This document shows, in pieces, positions 49,915 to 60,500 of a DNA stretch of 64,000 nt. The notes beneath the pieces were generated by a model. The model was not told where the DNA came from. It ran no database searches and was given only the letters and a program-made list of their open reading frames with translations. The position numbers and the translations under genes were made by a program. Source of the stretch: Ignavibacteria bacterium (GTDB lineage: Bacteria > Bacteroidota > Ignavibacteria > Tepidaquicellales > Tepidaquicellaceae); contig JADJMZ010000003.1 in the NCBI GenBank assembly GCA_016709315.1, forward strand, positions 1 through 64,000, read 5' to 3'. Positions within the stretch are counted from its first letter, which is position 1; each line of letters opens with the position of its first letter.

Positions 49915-50919
49915 TCAGATATTCTGATAAAAATCAAACAGAGGATTAAAGAAAATCAGGGCATAAACAAAATACTGCCTTATCTTTCTGAAGAGTTTCG
50001 AATTTATTTTTGAAGGAACTACAGGCGTAAGCATAATCACAGGATTAAACTTTCGGCCTTTCCATAAATTATATTCATTAAAAAGATCCTTTATAATATT
50101 CTTACTCGAATTGTAATCGGACAATGTAGCGCAGGAAGTCAGTAAAAAATATGTGATCCTTTTTTTAATTTCATTGTCCTTGAAAAAAACTGATTTTCTA
50201 AGATACCTTGAAATGTTAAGTATGGAATTTGCTTTGTCATGTATCATTTGCTTTGTATTCTTAACAAGCGAGATTTTTTCCTTTGAATCCATATTGACAT
50301 AAAAAAGTATTTCCGGAACATGAATGATTTTATTATTAATTATTGCAGCTCTGACATCGTATTCATAATCTTCCCATATTCTCGAATTTGACCAGTTACC
50401 GATCTTGTTTACGATCTCTCTTCTCCAGACGCAGGCGCCGGTAGCCCAGGGTCTCCCGTGAATATCAAATAATATCGGAATGATATGGTCAAAGGTCTTT
50501 TCGTTTTTATTTCTTAAAAAATTTCCGGTATTTCTTATGAGTAATGTCTTGCTGTATGCCATACCGACTTCCGGATAACTTTCCAGATAAAATACAAGTT
50601 TTTCCAGGAATTGCTTATGCCAGAAATCATCGGAATCCAGGTAAGCAAAATAGTCGCCTTTGGCAATCATTCTTCCCTCTTCTCTTGACAATCCAGGACC
50701 AAGATTTCTCTCGTTTCTGAGAAGCTTAATTCTGAAATCTCCAGAGTTGTATTTTTCGATAAAACGTGTATCGAAAACTTCCGAAGAACAATCATCAACA
50801 AGTATAAGCTCTATAGGTTTGTATGTCTGATCTATAACAGATTTTATTGACTCCTTAAGCAATTCAATTCTGTTATAAAAAGGAATTATTACCGATACCA
50901 GTTTATTTTCCTTTTTCAT
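49915..50919 (-). CDS. GT2-family glycosyltransferase
   Basis: A 334-residue GT-A fold enzyme that would transfer a sugar from a nucleotide donor. Motifs: VSVIIPFYNRIELLKESI, LILVDDCSS, the metal-binding YLDSDDFW and the acceptor-side WEDYEYDV. No membrane anchor is evident except a weakly hydrophobic C-terminal stretch (YFVYALIFF). The donor and acceptor are unknown. It lies just upstream of the PorU-like pair and is separated by a 301-base gap (50920-51220) from the rest of the glycan cluster; I see no gene in that gap. Confidence 0.9.
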   Translation of the reverse strand: MKKENKLVSVIIPFYNRIELLKESIKSVIDQTYKPIELILVDDCSSEVFDTRFIEKYNSGDFRIKLLRNERNLGPGLSREEGRMIAKGDYFAYLDSDDFWHKQFLEKLVFYLESYPEVGMAYSKTLLIRNTGNFLRNKNEKTFDHIIPILFDIHGRPWATGACVWRREIVNKIGNWSNSRIWEDYEYDVRAAIINNKIIHVPEILFYVNMDSKEKISLVKNTKQMIHDKANSILNISRYLRKSVFFKDNEIKKRITYFLLTSCATLSDYNSSKNIIKDLFNEYNLWKGRKFNPVIMLTPVVPSKINSKLFRKIRQYFVYALIFFNPLFDFYQNI

Positions 50920-51220
50920 CCGGATTCTTAATTATAAAATAGAATTTAATTTTCCGCGCAATAATGGATAACCGCTCAGAAAAATATTTAAATTAATTCT
51001 TTAACTCAGGTTTATATGACTGAATTTAGCAAAATAATCTGAGCTAAAAAAGATTAAATGAAGTTCAGATTAATTTAGAATTTATAAGGAATAATTGAGT
51101 AAATACATCCCGCATTATAGCTTTCCCGGAAATTTAATCTCAATAAAATTCAGTATAAAATATCGATATGATTGTCTGAAATTATAAAATAGGTTAGTGT
51201 AAAAATATATAAATCAAATG

Positions 51221-52207
51221 TTACTTCCTATTAAAAATTGTTTCTTTGGAATAATAAAACAGAATTAATAAATACAGCCGGAAATACTTATATCTGGAAA
51301 ATATATTTTTTTTGCCGAGCCATCTTAACATCCTTCTTAAAGTATGTAATATTTCTGAATTTCTTCCCGGACAATAACTCAATTGAAATGCTTTGATCGC
51401 CTGGAAAAGTATTTTTACATCCTTGTACAGAAATTCTTTGTTAATGCCTCTTGATGAGATCAGATTCCTTATCCTGAAAACCTGATCATCTGTAATCTGG
51501 ATACCGAGTTTTGAAAGATTATCCTTTGCAATTAAAATGCTTCCGTTATTCAGAACATCAAAATTTAAAGTGCTGTTGTTATATGCGTGCTTTCTGTATT
51601 TGACTAATGGATCTTCAATATTCTGAACTTTCCCGTAACGGCTTATAAGAGAAATTATTCTGAAATCTTCCGCATGTATAAAGTGATCTTCGTATTTAAT
51701 ATTGTTATCAATAATGATTTGCTTTCTGAACATTAAGCTGGGATTTGCAAATGTACACCTGAAAAGCAGACTGAATTTAGCCTCAGAATCATTCAAAGGA
51801 CGTCGGGGATTAGAAATAAAATTTTCGAATTCATCTATCACAATTATATTCGCACCTACCAGAACATAGTCTTTGTTCATTTTCAGAAATGTAACCTGTT
51901 TCTCTAATCTTTCAGAAAAGGATACATCATCAGCGTCCTGTATAGCTATAAATTCGCCTGTCGCCTTATCAAGAGCTTCGTTAAGGGATTTTACTCTTCC
52001 TGTGTTTTTTTTACGGTCAGTAAGTTTTATTCTTTTATCAAGAGAAGAAAGTCTGTTAAGTATTTCAGAAGTCCTGTCAGTGGAGCCGTCGTTGATAATA
52101 ATATATTCAAAATCATGAAAGGTCTGATCCAGTATGCTTCTTACGGATTGTTCAATGTAACTTTCACAATTAAATACTGTCGTAATCACAGAAATTTTGG
52201 GGTTCAT
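51221..52207 (-). CDS. GT2-family glycosyltransferase
   Basis: A 328-residue GT-A fold protein with ISVITTVFNCESYIEQSV, YIIINDGSTDRTSEIL, the DxD-type IQDADDVSF and HAEDFRIISLISRYG. The last ~60 residues are basic and may sit on the membrane. It starts 23 bases after the preceding glycosyltransferase gene, so the two are in one operon. Specificity cannot be told. Confidence 0.9.
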   Translation of the reverse strand: MNPKISVITTVFNCESYIEQSVRSILDQTFHDFEYIIINDGSTDRTSEILNRLSSLDKRIKLTDRKKNTGRVKSLNEALDKATGEFIAIQDADDVSFSERLEKQVTFLKMNKDYVLVGANIIVIDEFENFISNPRRPLNDSEAKFSLLFRCTFANPSLMFRKQIIIDNNIKYEDHFIHAEDFRIISLISRYGKVQNIEDPLVKYRKHAYNNSTLNFDVLNNGSILIAKDNLSKLGIQITDDQVFRIRNLISSRGINKEFLYKDVKILFQAIKAFQLSYCPGRNSEILHTLRRMLRWLGKKNIFSRYKYFRLYLLILFYYSKETIFNRK

Positions 52208-52230
52208 AATCTAACTGTATAGTAACTTAC

Positions 52231-53274
52231 TTATGAAAATAATTTTCTCCATTCCGCCTCTTTAATTTGTTTTATTCTTTTTTCATAATCGCCGCGTATC
52301 TTTAACAATTCTTTAAGTCTGCCAATAGTCTTTTCTATTCTTAAAATATCATTGTCACCTTCGGAAGAATTGTTTAAAGTAATTAATTTACGTAATCCGT
52401 AACCTCTTAATTTTCTGAATAACTTTATCGCCTGACTCTGCCATTTGTATTCCGAAATATTAACTGTATTATTATCTAATGCATGAAGATAAGGATCGAA
52501 ATCAACTTTCTGAGCCCCGAATCCTCTGCTAAGTTTGCGGAGATAATCCCATCTCAGTCTTTCCTTTGTAATATAATGTTTAAGTTTCAATCTTTCATCG
52601 TACCAAATTTTCCATCCTGCAAGCCGGAGAGCAAAACATTTCTCTATATCTCCGCCGGAAGATAACTGCTTTCCTTTTCTGTCAGTCAGCAGGGAATAAA
52701 AACCATTTCTGTATAAATCATTCAAAGCGGTTTTTCTTACAAACATGCCTGCACCCCATAAGACTCCGTGACCGTTTGAAATATCTCCCTGATGATCCGA
52801 CTGCTTTCCTACGGAATAGTTGCGCTTATGCTCTTCAAACCATTCAGGAACGGGATGATCCGTAACTGCTTCGCTTTCTCCGCCGAGCGCTCCGATTTTA
52901 TCATCGCTTTCAAGAATACTGAATCCTGTTTCAATGTAATTTTCTTTAAGCCAGTTGTCATCATCGCAAAATAATATGTATTCATATTCTGAATTATCAA
53001 GTCCCATCTTTCTTGCATAAGATAGTCCTAACTCAGGTTGTTTTAAAATTTTATAAGGAACAGGACAAGCATTTTCTATTAATATTTTCTCTGAAATTTG
53101 ATAAGTGTTATCAGTGGATTTATTATCAATAATGACTACTTCCCAGTTAACGCCGGATAAAATCTTTTGCCTGCAGATGCTTTTTAAAGTCTGAGGAAGA
53201 ATTGATGCGCTGTTATGACAGCATATAACTACTGATACGCCTTTGTTTATATTCATACTATATGAATAAAACAA
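52231..53274 (-). CDS. GT2-family glycosyltransferase, single-module relative of the giant protein
   Basis: A 347-residue protein, GVSVVICCHNSASILPQTL, VVIIDNKSTDNT, FCDDDNWLKENYIE, GVLWGAGMFVRKTA and LSSGGDIEKCFALRLAGWKIWYDERLKLKHYI. These phrases are shared with modules 4 and 5 of the six-module protein encoded at 54472-60585, so it is a free-standing copy of that module type. The C-terminal ~90 residues (LRKLITLNNSSEGDNDILRIEKTIGRLKEL) also match the inter-module parts of the giant protein. It is intact at the catalytic positions. Confidence 0.9.
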   Translation of the reverse strand: MFYSYSMNINKGVSVVICCHNSASILPQTLKSICRQKILSGVNWEVVIIDNKSTDNTYQISEKILIENACPVPYKILKQPELGLSYARKMGLDNSEYEYILFCDDDNWLKENYIETGFSILESDDKIGALGGESEAVTDHPVPEWFEEHKRNYSVGKQSDHQGDISNGHGVLWGAGMFVRKTALNDLYRNGFYSLLTDRKGKQLSSGGDIEKCFALRLAGWKIWYDERLKLKHYITKERLRWDYLRKLSRGFGAQKVDFDPYLHALDNNTVNISEYKWQSQAIKLFRKLRGYGLRKLITLNNSSEGDNDILRIEKTIGRLKELLKIRGDYEKRIKQIKEAEWRKLFS

Positions 53275-53320
53275 TTTATGTTAAAGATACTGAATTTCAT
53301 TTACTGAAATATTTTAAATA

Positions 53321-54508
53321 TTAATTACCTTTGCCTCTGAGTTTTCCCATTAATGTATTTCCAATAATCGAATTTATCATCAGACTCCACTTGTTTCTGT
53401 TAAATAATGATAAAGGATACAAAATAAATGAGGGAATTAAAAGTCTTACTGTATTAAACCTTCTGTTGTTGTTAAAACTATCCTGCGCCCTTGAATACAA
53501 ATCCTTTGACTGAGCTTTAAATTTTCTGTATCTGAAATAATAATACGCAAGTTCCATTCTGTATTTGATTATCCCGGGAAAATTACTTAGCTTTTCCCTG
53601 AATCCGTAAGTATACTTTCCCGGATTGGTTAAAGCTTTTCCAGTGTCTTTTAATATTTGCAGCGGGTTTTTTGAAATCTTTCGTTTTGGAATTTCGAAAT
53701 TTGAAACAAATACAATATTGGATTTTGTGATTTTCTTTCTTTTTGAAATATAACTCGGGTTAAGTATGTAAGCCATCATTAAAATAGAATTTCCTTTGAA
53801 TGACTGACCTTCCTGTCTTAATTCGTTTCCGTAATAATCAAGCTTGTGAGCAAGAGTATATTCGGGATTGTCTTTGTATAAATGATAAGCGAATTTAATT
53901 TTGTCAGTATATTTATCTCCCAATGCAGAATATGCAAGCAGGTTAAGTCTTGAACGTTTTGTAATACTTAAAGGATAGATAAAAAAAGCAAGCATCAGAT
54001 ACATCACTGCTTTGAAATTTTTATGAAAATAATATCTGTCTCCCGCTTTAATAAAATAATCATAAGACTTTTCCCTGTATCTTTTGTATCTGAAATAATT
54101 AACTAATCCTTTCATTAGGTAAACAGGATTGAGATATCTTAACTTCGAACCTGAAGATTCCTTAGCGGACGGAATACTCTCAGTTTTCTTTTTATCGCCT
54201 TTGAATAAAAATTTAGGAGAGATTATATATGTTAGGAAAAGGAGAGAATTTCCCTTAATGTTTTTTTTATCAGCTTTAAATTCATTTCCGAAATAGTGAA
54301 GCTTGTTTGCAAGCGGTAATCCCGGCGGCGTAGTAAGGAAAAAATAAAACCATTTTAACTTCTCTGTTCTTTCATGTCCGAATAAAGAGTAAGTCAGTAA
54401 AACAAGTCTTGAATTCTGCTTTACAGATTTCGGATAAATAAGAAATCCTGAAAATAGAAGTGACAGAGCTCTTACTCTTTTGTTCTCGCAATAACGGTAT
54501 CTCGCTTT
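53321..54508 (-). CDS. C-terminal tail of the giant GT2 protein, out of frame
   Basis: The first ATG is at 54115 (264 codons), but the frame is open upstream to 54508, and the extra part is coding: its GNEFKADKKNIKGNSLLFL matches the later GNELRQEGQSFKGNSILMM. Up to 395 residues, it holds three repeats of one ~130-residue unit, e.g. RVRALSLLFSGFLIYP, FKAVMYLMLAFFIYPLS and FNTVRLLIPSFILYPLS. No start codon stands upstream of the first repeat. Adding one A in the A run at 54506-54509 (minus-strand sense) joins it to the upstream six-module protein. Similar repeated tails occur at the ends of some GT2 proteins; I know no function. Confidence 0.6.
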   Translation of the reverse strand, partial: KARYRYCENKRVRALSLLFSGFLIYPKSVKQNSRLVLLTYSLFGHERTEKLKWFYFFLTTPPGLPLANKLHYFGNEFKADKKNIKGNSLLFLTYIISPKFLFKGDKKKTESIPSAKESSGSKLRYLNPVYLMKGLVNYFRYKRYREKSYDYFIKAGDRYYFHKNFKAVMYLMLAFFIYPLSITKRSRLNLLAYSALGDKYTDKIKFAYHLYKDNPEYTLAHKLDYYGNELRQEGQSFKGNSILMMAYILNPSYISKRKKITKSNIVFVSNFEIPKRKISKNPLQILKDTGKALTNPGKYTYGFREKLSNFPGIIKYRMELAYYYFRYRKFKAQSKDLYSRAQDSFNNNRRFNTVRLLIPSFILYPLSLFNRNKWSLMINSIIGNTLMGKLRGKGN

Positions 54509-57500
54509 TCATAAATTCTTTCATTATAATATTTATTCTTTTTGAATGTAAGTACTGAAACAATTCTGGAAAGGATCTTTTTCGCTTTAGAACCAACCCT
54601 GTTTAGGTTATACCACTTTTCATCATAATAAAAGAACTTATAATAGTTATACATATAATACGGAAGATTCTTTTTATCATAATGCCAGCAATGATACATG
54701 ACTCTTATGTGAGTGTTCTTTCTGTTGTCAGCGTTTGAGGTTTTGTTATAACCGTTCATGCAGAACGTTCCGAGATAATCCTCTATCTTTGAAAGTTTAT
54801 GATTCTGATATGCTTTGAGCAGGAACCAGTAATCCATTGTAAAATGATTGTCGAGAGGAAAAGGTCCTATCTCTTTCTGAACATTCCTTCTGTAAAAATA
54901 ACTTACGGGATTAATCGGGAACATATATTTGAACGGCAGCATGATCTTTTTATAATCTATCTCCGCATTTCTTGTAAATGTGTGATCACTGAATTCAAAG
55001 AAAAGATTTCCGACAACCATTTCAGTCCCGGGTTTTTTTATAAACTCTTCCGCAATTTTAAAGAATGCTCCGCGCTGGAAGTAATCGTCAACATTGAGAT
55101 AAGCTATGATATCTCCCGTTGACATATCAAATGCTTTATTCATTGCATCCGACTGACCGCTGTCTTTTTCGGAAATCCATTTCAGGTGAGGATATTTTTT
55201 TAAGATATCAACTGTGCCGTCTTTCGAACCGCCGTCACACACAATGTGCTCAAAATCCGGATATCCCTGTCTGAGAACACTCAGTATAGCTTTCTCAATC
55301 GTACCTTCAGAATTAAACGAAGGAGAAAGAATACTTATCTTAGGATAACTCTTTACTTCTGCGGATATCTGCGGAGGAGTCTCTTCTCTCCATGGCCAGC
55401 CGTAACGGTAATCATTTTCATTTTCAAGATATTTGCGATGATCTGCTTTAAGTTCGGAAAAACTTTTTTTCCATGTAGCTTTTTTAATCTCTTCAAATTT
55501 AGCGTTATACTCTTTTCTGTCTTTCCAGAGTTCTTTAACTTTCGCAAGATAAAATTCCAGCATCGGAATTTCTGTTTTATTATCCTGTGAAAATCTTAAT
55601 GAAAGAATCTTCCTGAGTCCATACTTCCTGAGTTCTTTTACAGCTCTTTTAAATTCATACTTCCAGTCCTGTTTATAAATCTCTTCATCATCTGTATCAG
55701 CATGACCTAATTTTATTGCCTTCTCATATAATTCAAGTCCGACAGTAGCAACACCGAATCCTGAAAACAATATTATCAGATAATTCCAGTCTAACCTTCC
55801 CGCAGGCATGCAGTGTTTAAGCTTTAGTCTGTTATCATACCAGACATGCCAGCCCGCAAGTACCAGAGCATAACATGCTTCCGAATCTCCGCCGGATGAA
55901 AGTTCAGTTCCTTTTCTGCAGCTCATGGAAGTCCTGAAGCCATCCGCAATAAGCTTTTCCCATGCGGATTTTCTTACGATCATGCCCGCTCCCCAGACAA
56001 ATCCTCTCTTCCATGTAATATTTCCTTCCGAAACTTTGCCGGTGTATATGTCTCCCTGCGGACCTGCTGCGTAATCTTTCTGAAACCATTTGAACCATTC
56101 CGGAGGATCAAGTTCGCATAAAGCTTCATTAGGTCCTCCCAGAACTCCTATCTTTTCATTGCTGCTCATGATCTCATAAGTCAGCTGCACAAAATTTTCT
56201 TCAAGCCAGTTGTCGTCATCACATGTCAGCCAGTATTCATATTTTGCAACTTCATATCCTTTCTCAAGCGCAAGCTGCTTTCCTGGTATCGGCTGATCTA
56301 TGATCTTTAACTTTGCTTTGCATTTATGTCTGTTCCATTCATTCTGCGTAACTTCTTTTGAATTGTCTGTAGAAGCATTGTCCACCAGAATTACTTCCCA
56401 TAATATATCCGGGTTTACTTTTTGATTTGCAATATGCCTGATCGTTTCTGTTAATCTGTCCGCCCCGTTATATGTGCATATAATTACTGATACTCCGTTA
56501 AGCTTCTTTACTTTTCTGTATCGCGGGAAATCAGAATAACCATTTCCCAGTACTGAGGAAAGATATTTGAAATCATTTTTTCGAGCCGTTTTTTTCAGGA
56601 GTTTAATTCCCCTGTTGTATGAACCCTTTGTCTTCAGAAGAGATTCAATGCGTCCTGAAGTATATTCCAGCATCGGAATATCCGTATCACCTTCTCTTCT
56701 TCTTTTGAATGACAATAATTTTTTATATCTCGTCTTTCTTAAAACTTTCAGAGCTTTGTGAAGTTCGTATCTTACTGACGAAGGTTTCTTTACTCCGGAT
56801 TCTTTTAATAATCTCTCCGGAATCTTCTTCCGGTATTCATCAAGTCCGGCTGAAGCATTTCCGAATCCTCTGAATAATTTTCTCAGATATTTCCAGTTAA
56901 GTCTTCCTGAAGAAATAAAATGCCTGAACTTCAGTCCCGGATTATACCATATCTTCCATCCTTCATTTCTTAATGCATAGCAAATTTCAGTATCTCCGCC
57001 TGCAGAAAGCGTATTCCCTTTTCTGTCTGTAAGTATTGATCTGAATCCTTTTGAAACAAGATTTTCCCATGCTTCTTTTCTTACTACCATTGATGCGCCC
57101 CATACAAATCCGGTTGTCCATGTTATATCTCCTTCATTCTTTCCCTGCTTTCCGATTGCAAAACTATTCTTCCAGTCTTTGAACCATGGCTTTGGAAGTA
57201 CTTCGTATTCTGCAATGCTCTGTCCGCCTAATACACCTATCTCTTTGTTTGATTCCATCGTCTCATAACTTATCCTGACAAAATCTTCCTGAAGACGGTT
57301 ATCGTCATCACAGAAAATTATGTATCCGTATTTTGCAGTGTTAAATCCCTTAAGTCTTGCTGCGCTTAAACCCGGCTCGGGCTCTTTTAATATTTTATAG
57401 GGAACTCTGTTAAAGCTGCTTTCTAAAATCTCTTTCGCTGTCTCTGATGTATTATCGGTGGATGCATTATTTATAATTATTATTTCCCACGGGATCGTAT

Positions 57501-60500
57501 CAGGTACTTTTCGATTTAATAAATATTTTAAAGTTTTGGGAAGGACTTTCGAACTGTTGTAACAGCAGATAACGACTGAAACTCCTTTGTTAAGAACTTT
57601 CTTATCTGTCACTGCATTTCCGTTTCTGCCGGAATTTAAAATGCCTAATTCATTTGAAACAGCTTTTCCGTTTTTTGAATGTCCGTTGCTGTTATCTTTT
57701 GAGATGAATATTCCCTTAAGTTTTTTCTGTAATGTTTTGATCCCTGAAACTTCAGGTTCGACTTTGGCTGCATCTGTTAATGGTTTCCCTGAGGACTGCT
57801 GATTTAATTTGCTGAAATATTCCGGGCTGAAATATTTTACAGAAATAAATTTTTTGTATTTTAATTGAGGCGCAAACAAGATTTTTAATTCCGGTGTATT
57901 GATCCTTTCTCTTAAAGTATCTCCATTGCTGTCAACTTGAATTTTATAATCTGTATTTTCATTTAAAAAATCTTCACCTGAAAAAAACTTTAGCGCTGCA
58001 TCTTTACGAACAATTACACCTTCATATCCAATACTGCAAAAATTATCTGTGATATCTTCCTGTCTGTCCGGATAATTCACTTCTCCGAAATATTCTTTGC
58101 AGCTGACAAACCATTTTGGAGGTTTGACATCACTTGTTAATTCAAGCTCTCCTGTAATTAATGAGTATTCCTTTTTTGTATTTAAAACTTTATATGCTGA
58201 TCCTAAAAAGTCTGAATTTATAAATGTAAGTTCGCTGAGAAACAATAAATTATCATATCTGCATGATCTGGTAATTTGCTTTAGCAATAAATATGAAACG
58301 CCGGAATTGTTTTCGAAAATAGTGATAGCTGTTCCGGGACCTATTCTTTGACAGAATTTAATTACTTCAGTTTTTAAATCCTGGCTCATAGATTTGCAGC
58401 ATAATATTACTTCATAAGGAAAGTCAGCAGGAAGCTTTTGATCGTAAATTTTAAAAAGCGATCTGTATAAAAGATCGGTTGATGTGTTATTATAATTTAA
58501 AACAATTGAAATTCCGTTTCTGTTGTTACTTAATTTGTAATGTGGAAATCTGAAGTAAGAATTTCCAAATATATGTTTTAAAAATCCGAGATATTTTTTA
58601 TTGCCGGTTTTTTTCAGTAATCTTAAATTCTTATTATAATTACCGTAAAGTTTTGTCAGCTCTCTTAGTCGTGATACATAAAATTCTATCTCAGGAATAT
58701 CCCTGTCCCCGGCAAGAGATTCTTTATAAGATTTTAATTTCCAGAATTTAAACTTCTTTAACATTCTGTAATTTTGTATGATACTCTTTCTGATATTAAC
58801 CGGCTTTTTTACTGCAGAGAAATCTTCTGCCTCGTTCCTGATTAAATTTTTATATGAAGAAAGAACAACTGACTCAATTCCTTTTTGCCGGATTATTTTT
58901 TTCAGGTAATCCCATCGGAGTTCTTCTTCAGGAATAAACTTAGTAAGCGTAAGGTCTATCTTGTAGATTAAATTCCAGCCGGCAGATCTTAAAGCATAAC
59001 ATAATTCCTTTTCAAATGAAGTTTTGGAAATCTTATTCATTGATCCTGCAAAGTAAGGATCGAAGTTCTTCTTTATTAAAGATTCCCACGCTTCTTTTCT
59101 TAATACCATTCCCGATCCCCATACGTAACCTTTTGACCATGTGATATCACTTGTATATTCATACTGTTCGCCGGTCTGATACAGCTTTTTAATTTTATTA
59201 TCAAACCATCCGGGGGGAGTAATGTTTGTCCTGAATTCTGAATATCCGCCAATTACACCGGCATTTCCATACTTTAACATTATTTCGGAAGTCCGTGAAA
59301 TGTAATTACTGTTTAGCAGTTCACCCGGATTACAAAATACAACCGTATCATATTTTGAATTTTCAAAAGCAGTTTTGTAAATATCAAAATATTCTTTCTG
59401 ACCGGTTTCTATTATCCTGTATGTTACTTTGTCTCCGGACTTCAGTAATTTATCAGTTGCAATTTTTAAGGTATTATCTGACGATCCTGCATCAGCAATA
59501 ATTATTTCCCACGGGATGTAATCATATACTTCCTGCTTTAGCAGACTTTGCAGTGTACCATCTACAAGACTTTCATTATTTTTGGTAACAACAATAACTG
59601 AAACTCCCGCACTCTCAACAGGTATCGTGAACTGTTTAAGAAAATCCAGATTATTAAAAACAATTTCAGGATTAAGTTTAATCGTTTCGCTTAGCTGCGC
59701 TGCCGCTCCTTCTTCATCTTTAAACTCGTTCAGCATTTTTTTTGCATTCTCAAATGAATAAGAACCGTAATGCAAATTTCTTTTTAATGCAACTTCTTTC
59801 CTCTTTTCTTTCGGCAAATACTCTGTAAATATTTCTGCGGATTCGCGAAGATCTCTCATGTCCCTTCCTGTTCTCATATCTCCGCCTGTCATTGAAGACC
59901 TGTGTATCCTGTATTTTGCCAGCGCTTCAGTCGTATAAGCGACAGGAAAATTAGCTGCTATTCTTACCCACATTTCCCAGTCCTCGCATCCGATATTCTT
60001 CATCATAAATCCGCCTGTCTTTTCATAAGCAGATCTTTTTACTACCATGGAGCAATACTGAATCCTCTGTCTCTCTGCAAGCAATATTACTGCGTCTTCC
60101 ATAATTCCTGTTTCCGGAAGATCCGTATCTGAAAAGAACATTGTCCCGCCGTCTTCATCAATGTATTCCTGACGGCAGTATGCAGCTCCTATTGTTTTGT
60201 AATTATCAAAGATTTCTTCAAACTTTTTGTAAAATCCAGGCTTTACAAGATCGTCTTCATGCAGCAGATGAATCAACTCGCCATTTGCCCTTCTGATACA
60301 TTCTGTGAAATTAAATGAGTGACCGAGATTAACAGGATTTCTGTAAAACTTTATCCTGCTGTTACCGAATTCCTTTACAAGTTTTTCAACATCCACATCC
60401 GGAGAGCAGTCATCCACAACTTCGATCTGCATATTTTCACTGTCAGGATACTGGCTTATTACGCTTTCCAGAGCTTCAAATAGATGCCTGTCAGGATTGT

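Noticed and set aside
54372..54596. Minus-strand 74-codon frame between the giant protein and its tail
   Set aside because: It overlaps coding sequence of both in a third frame and has no family; the joined tail explains the region better.
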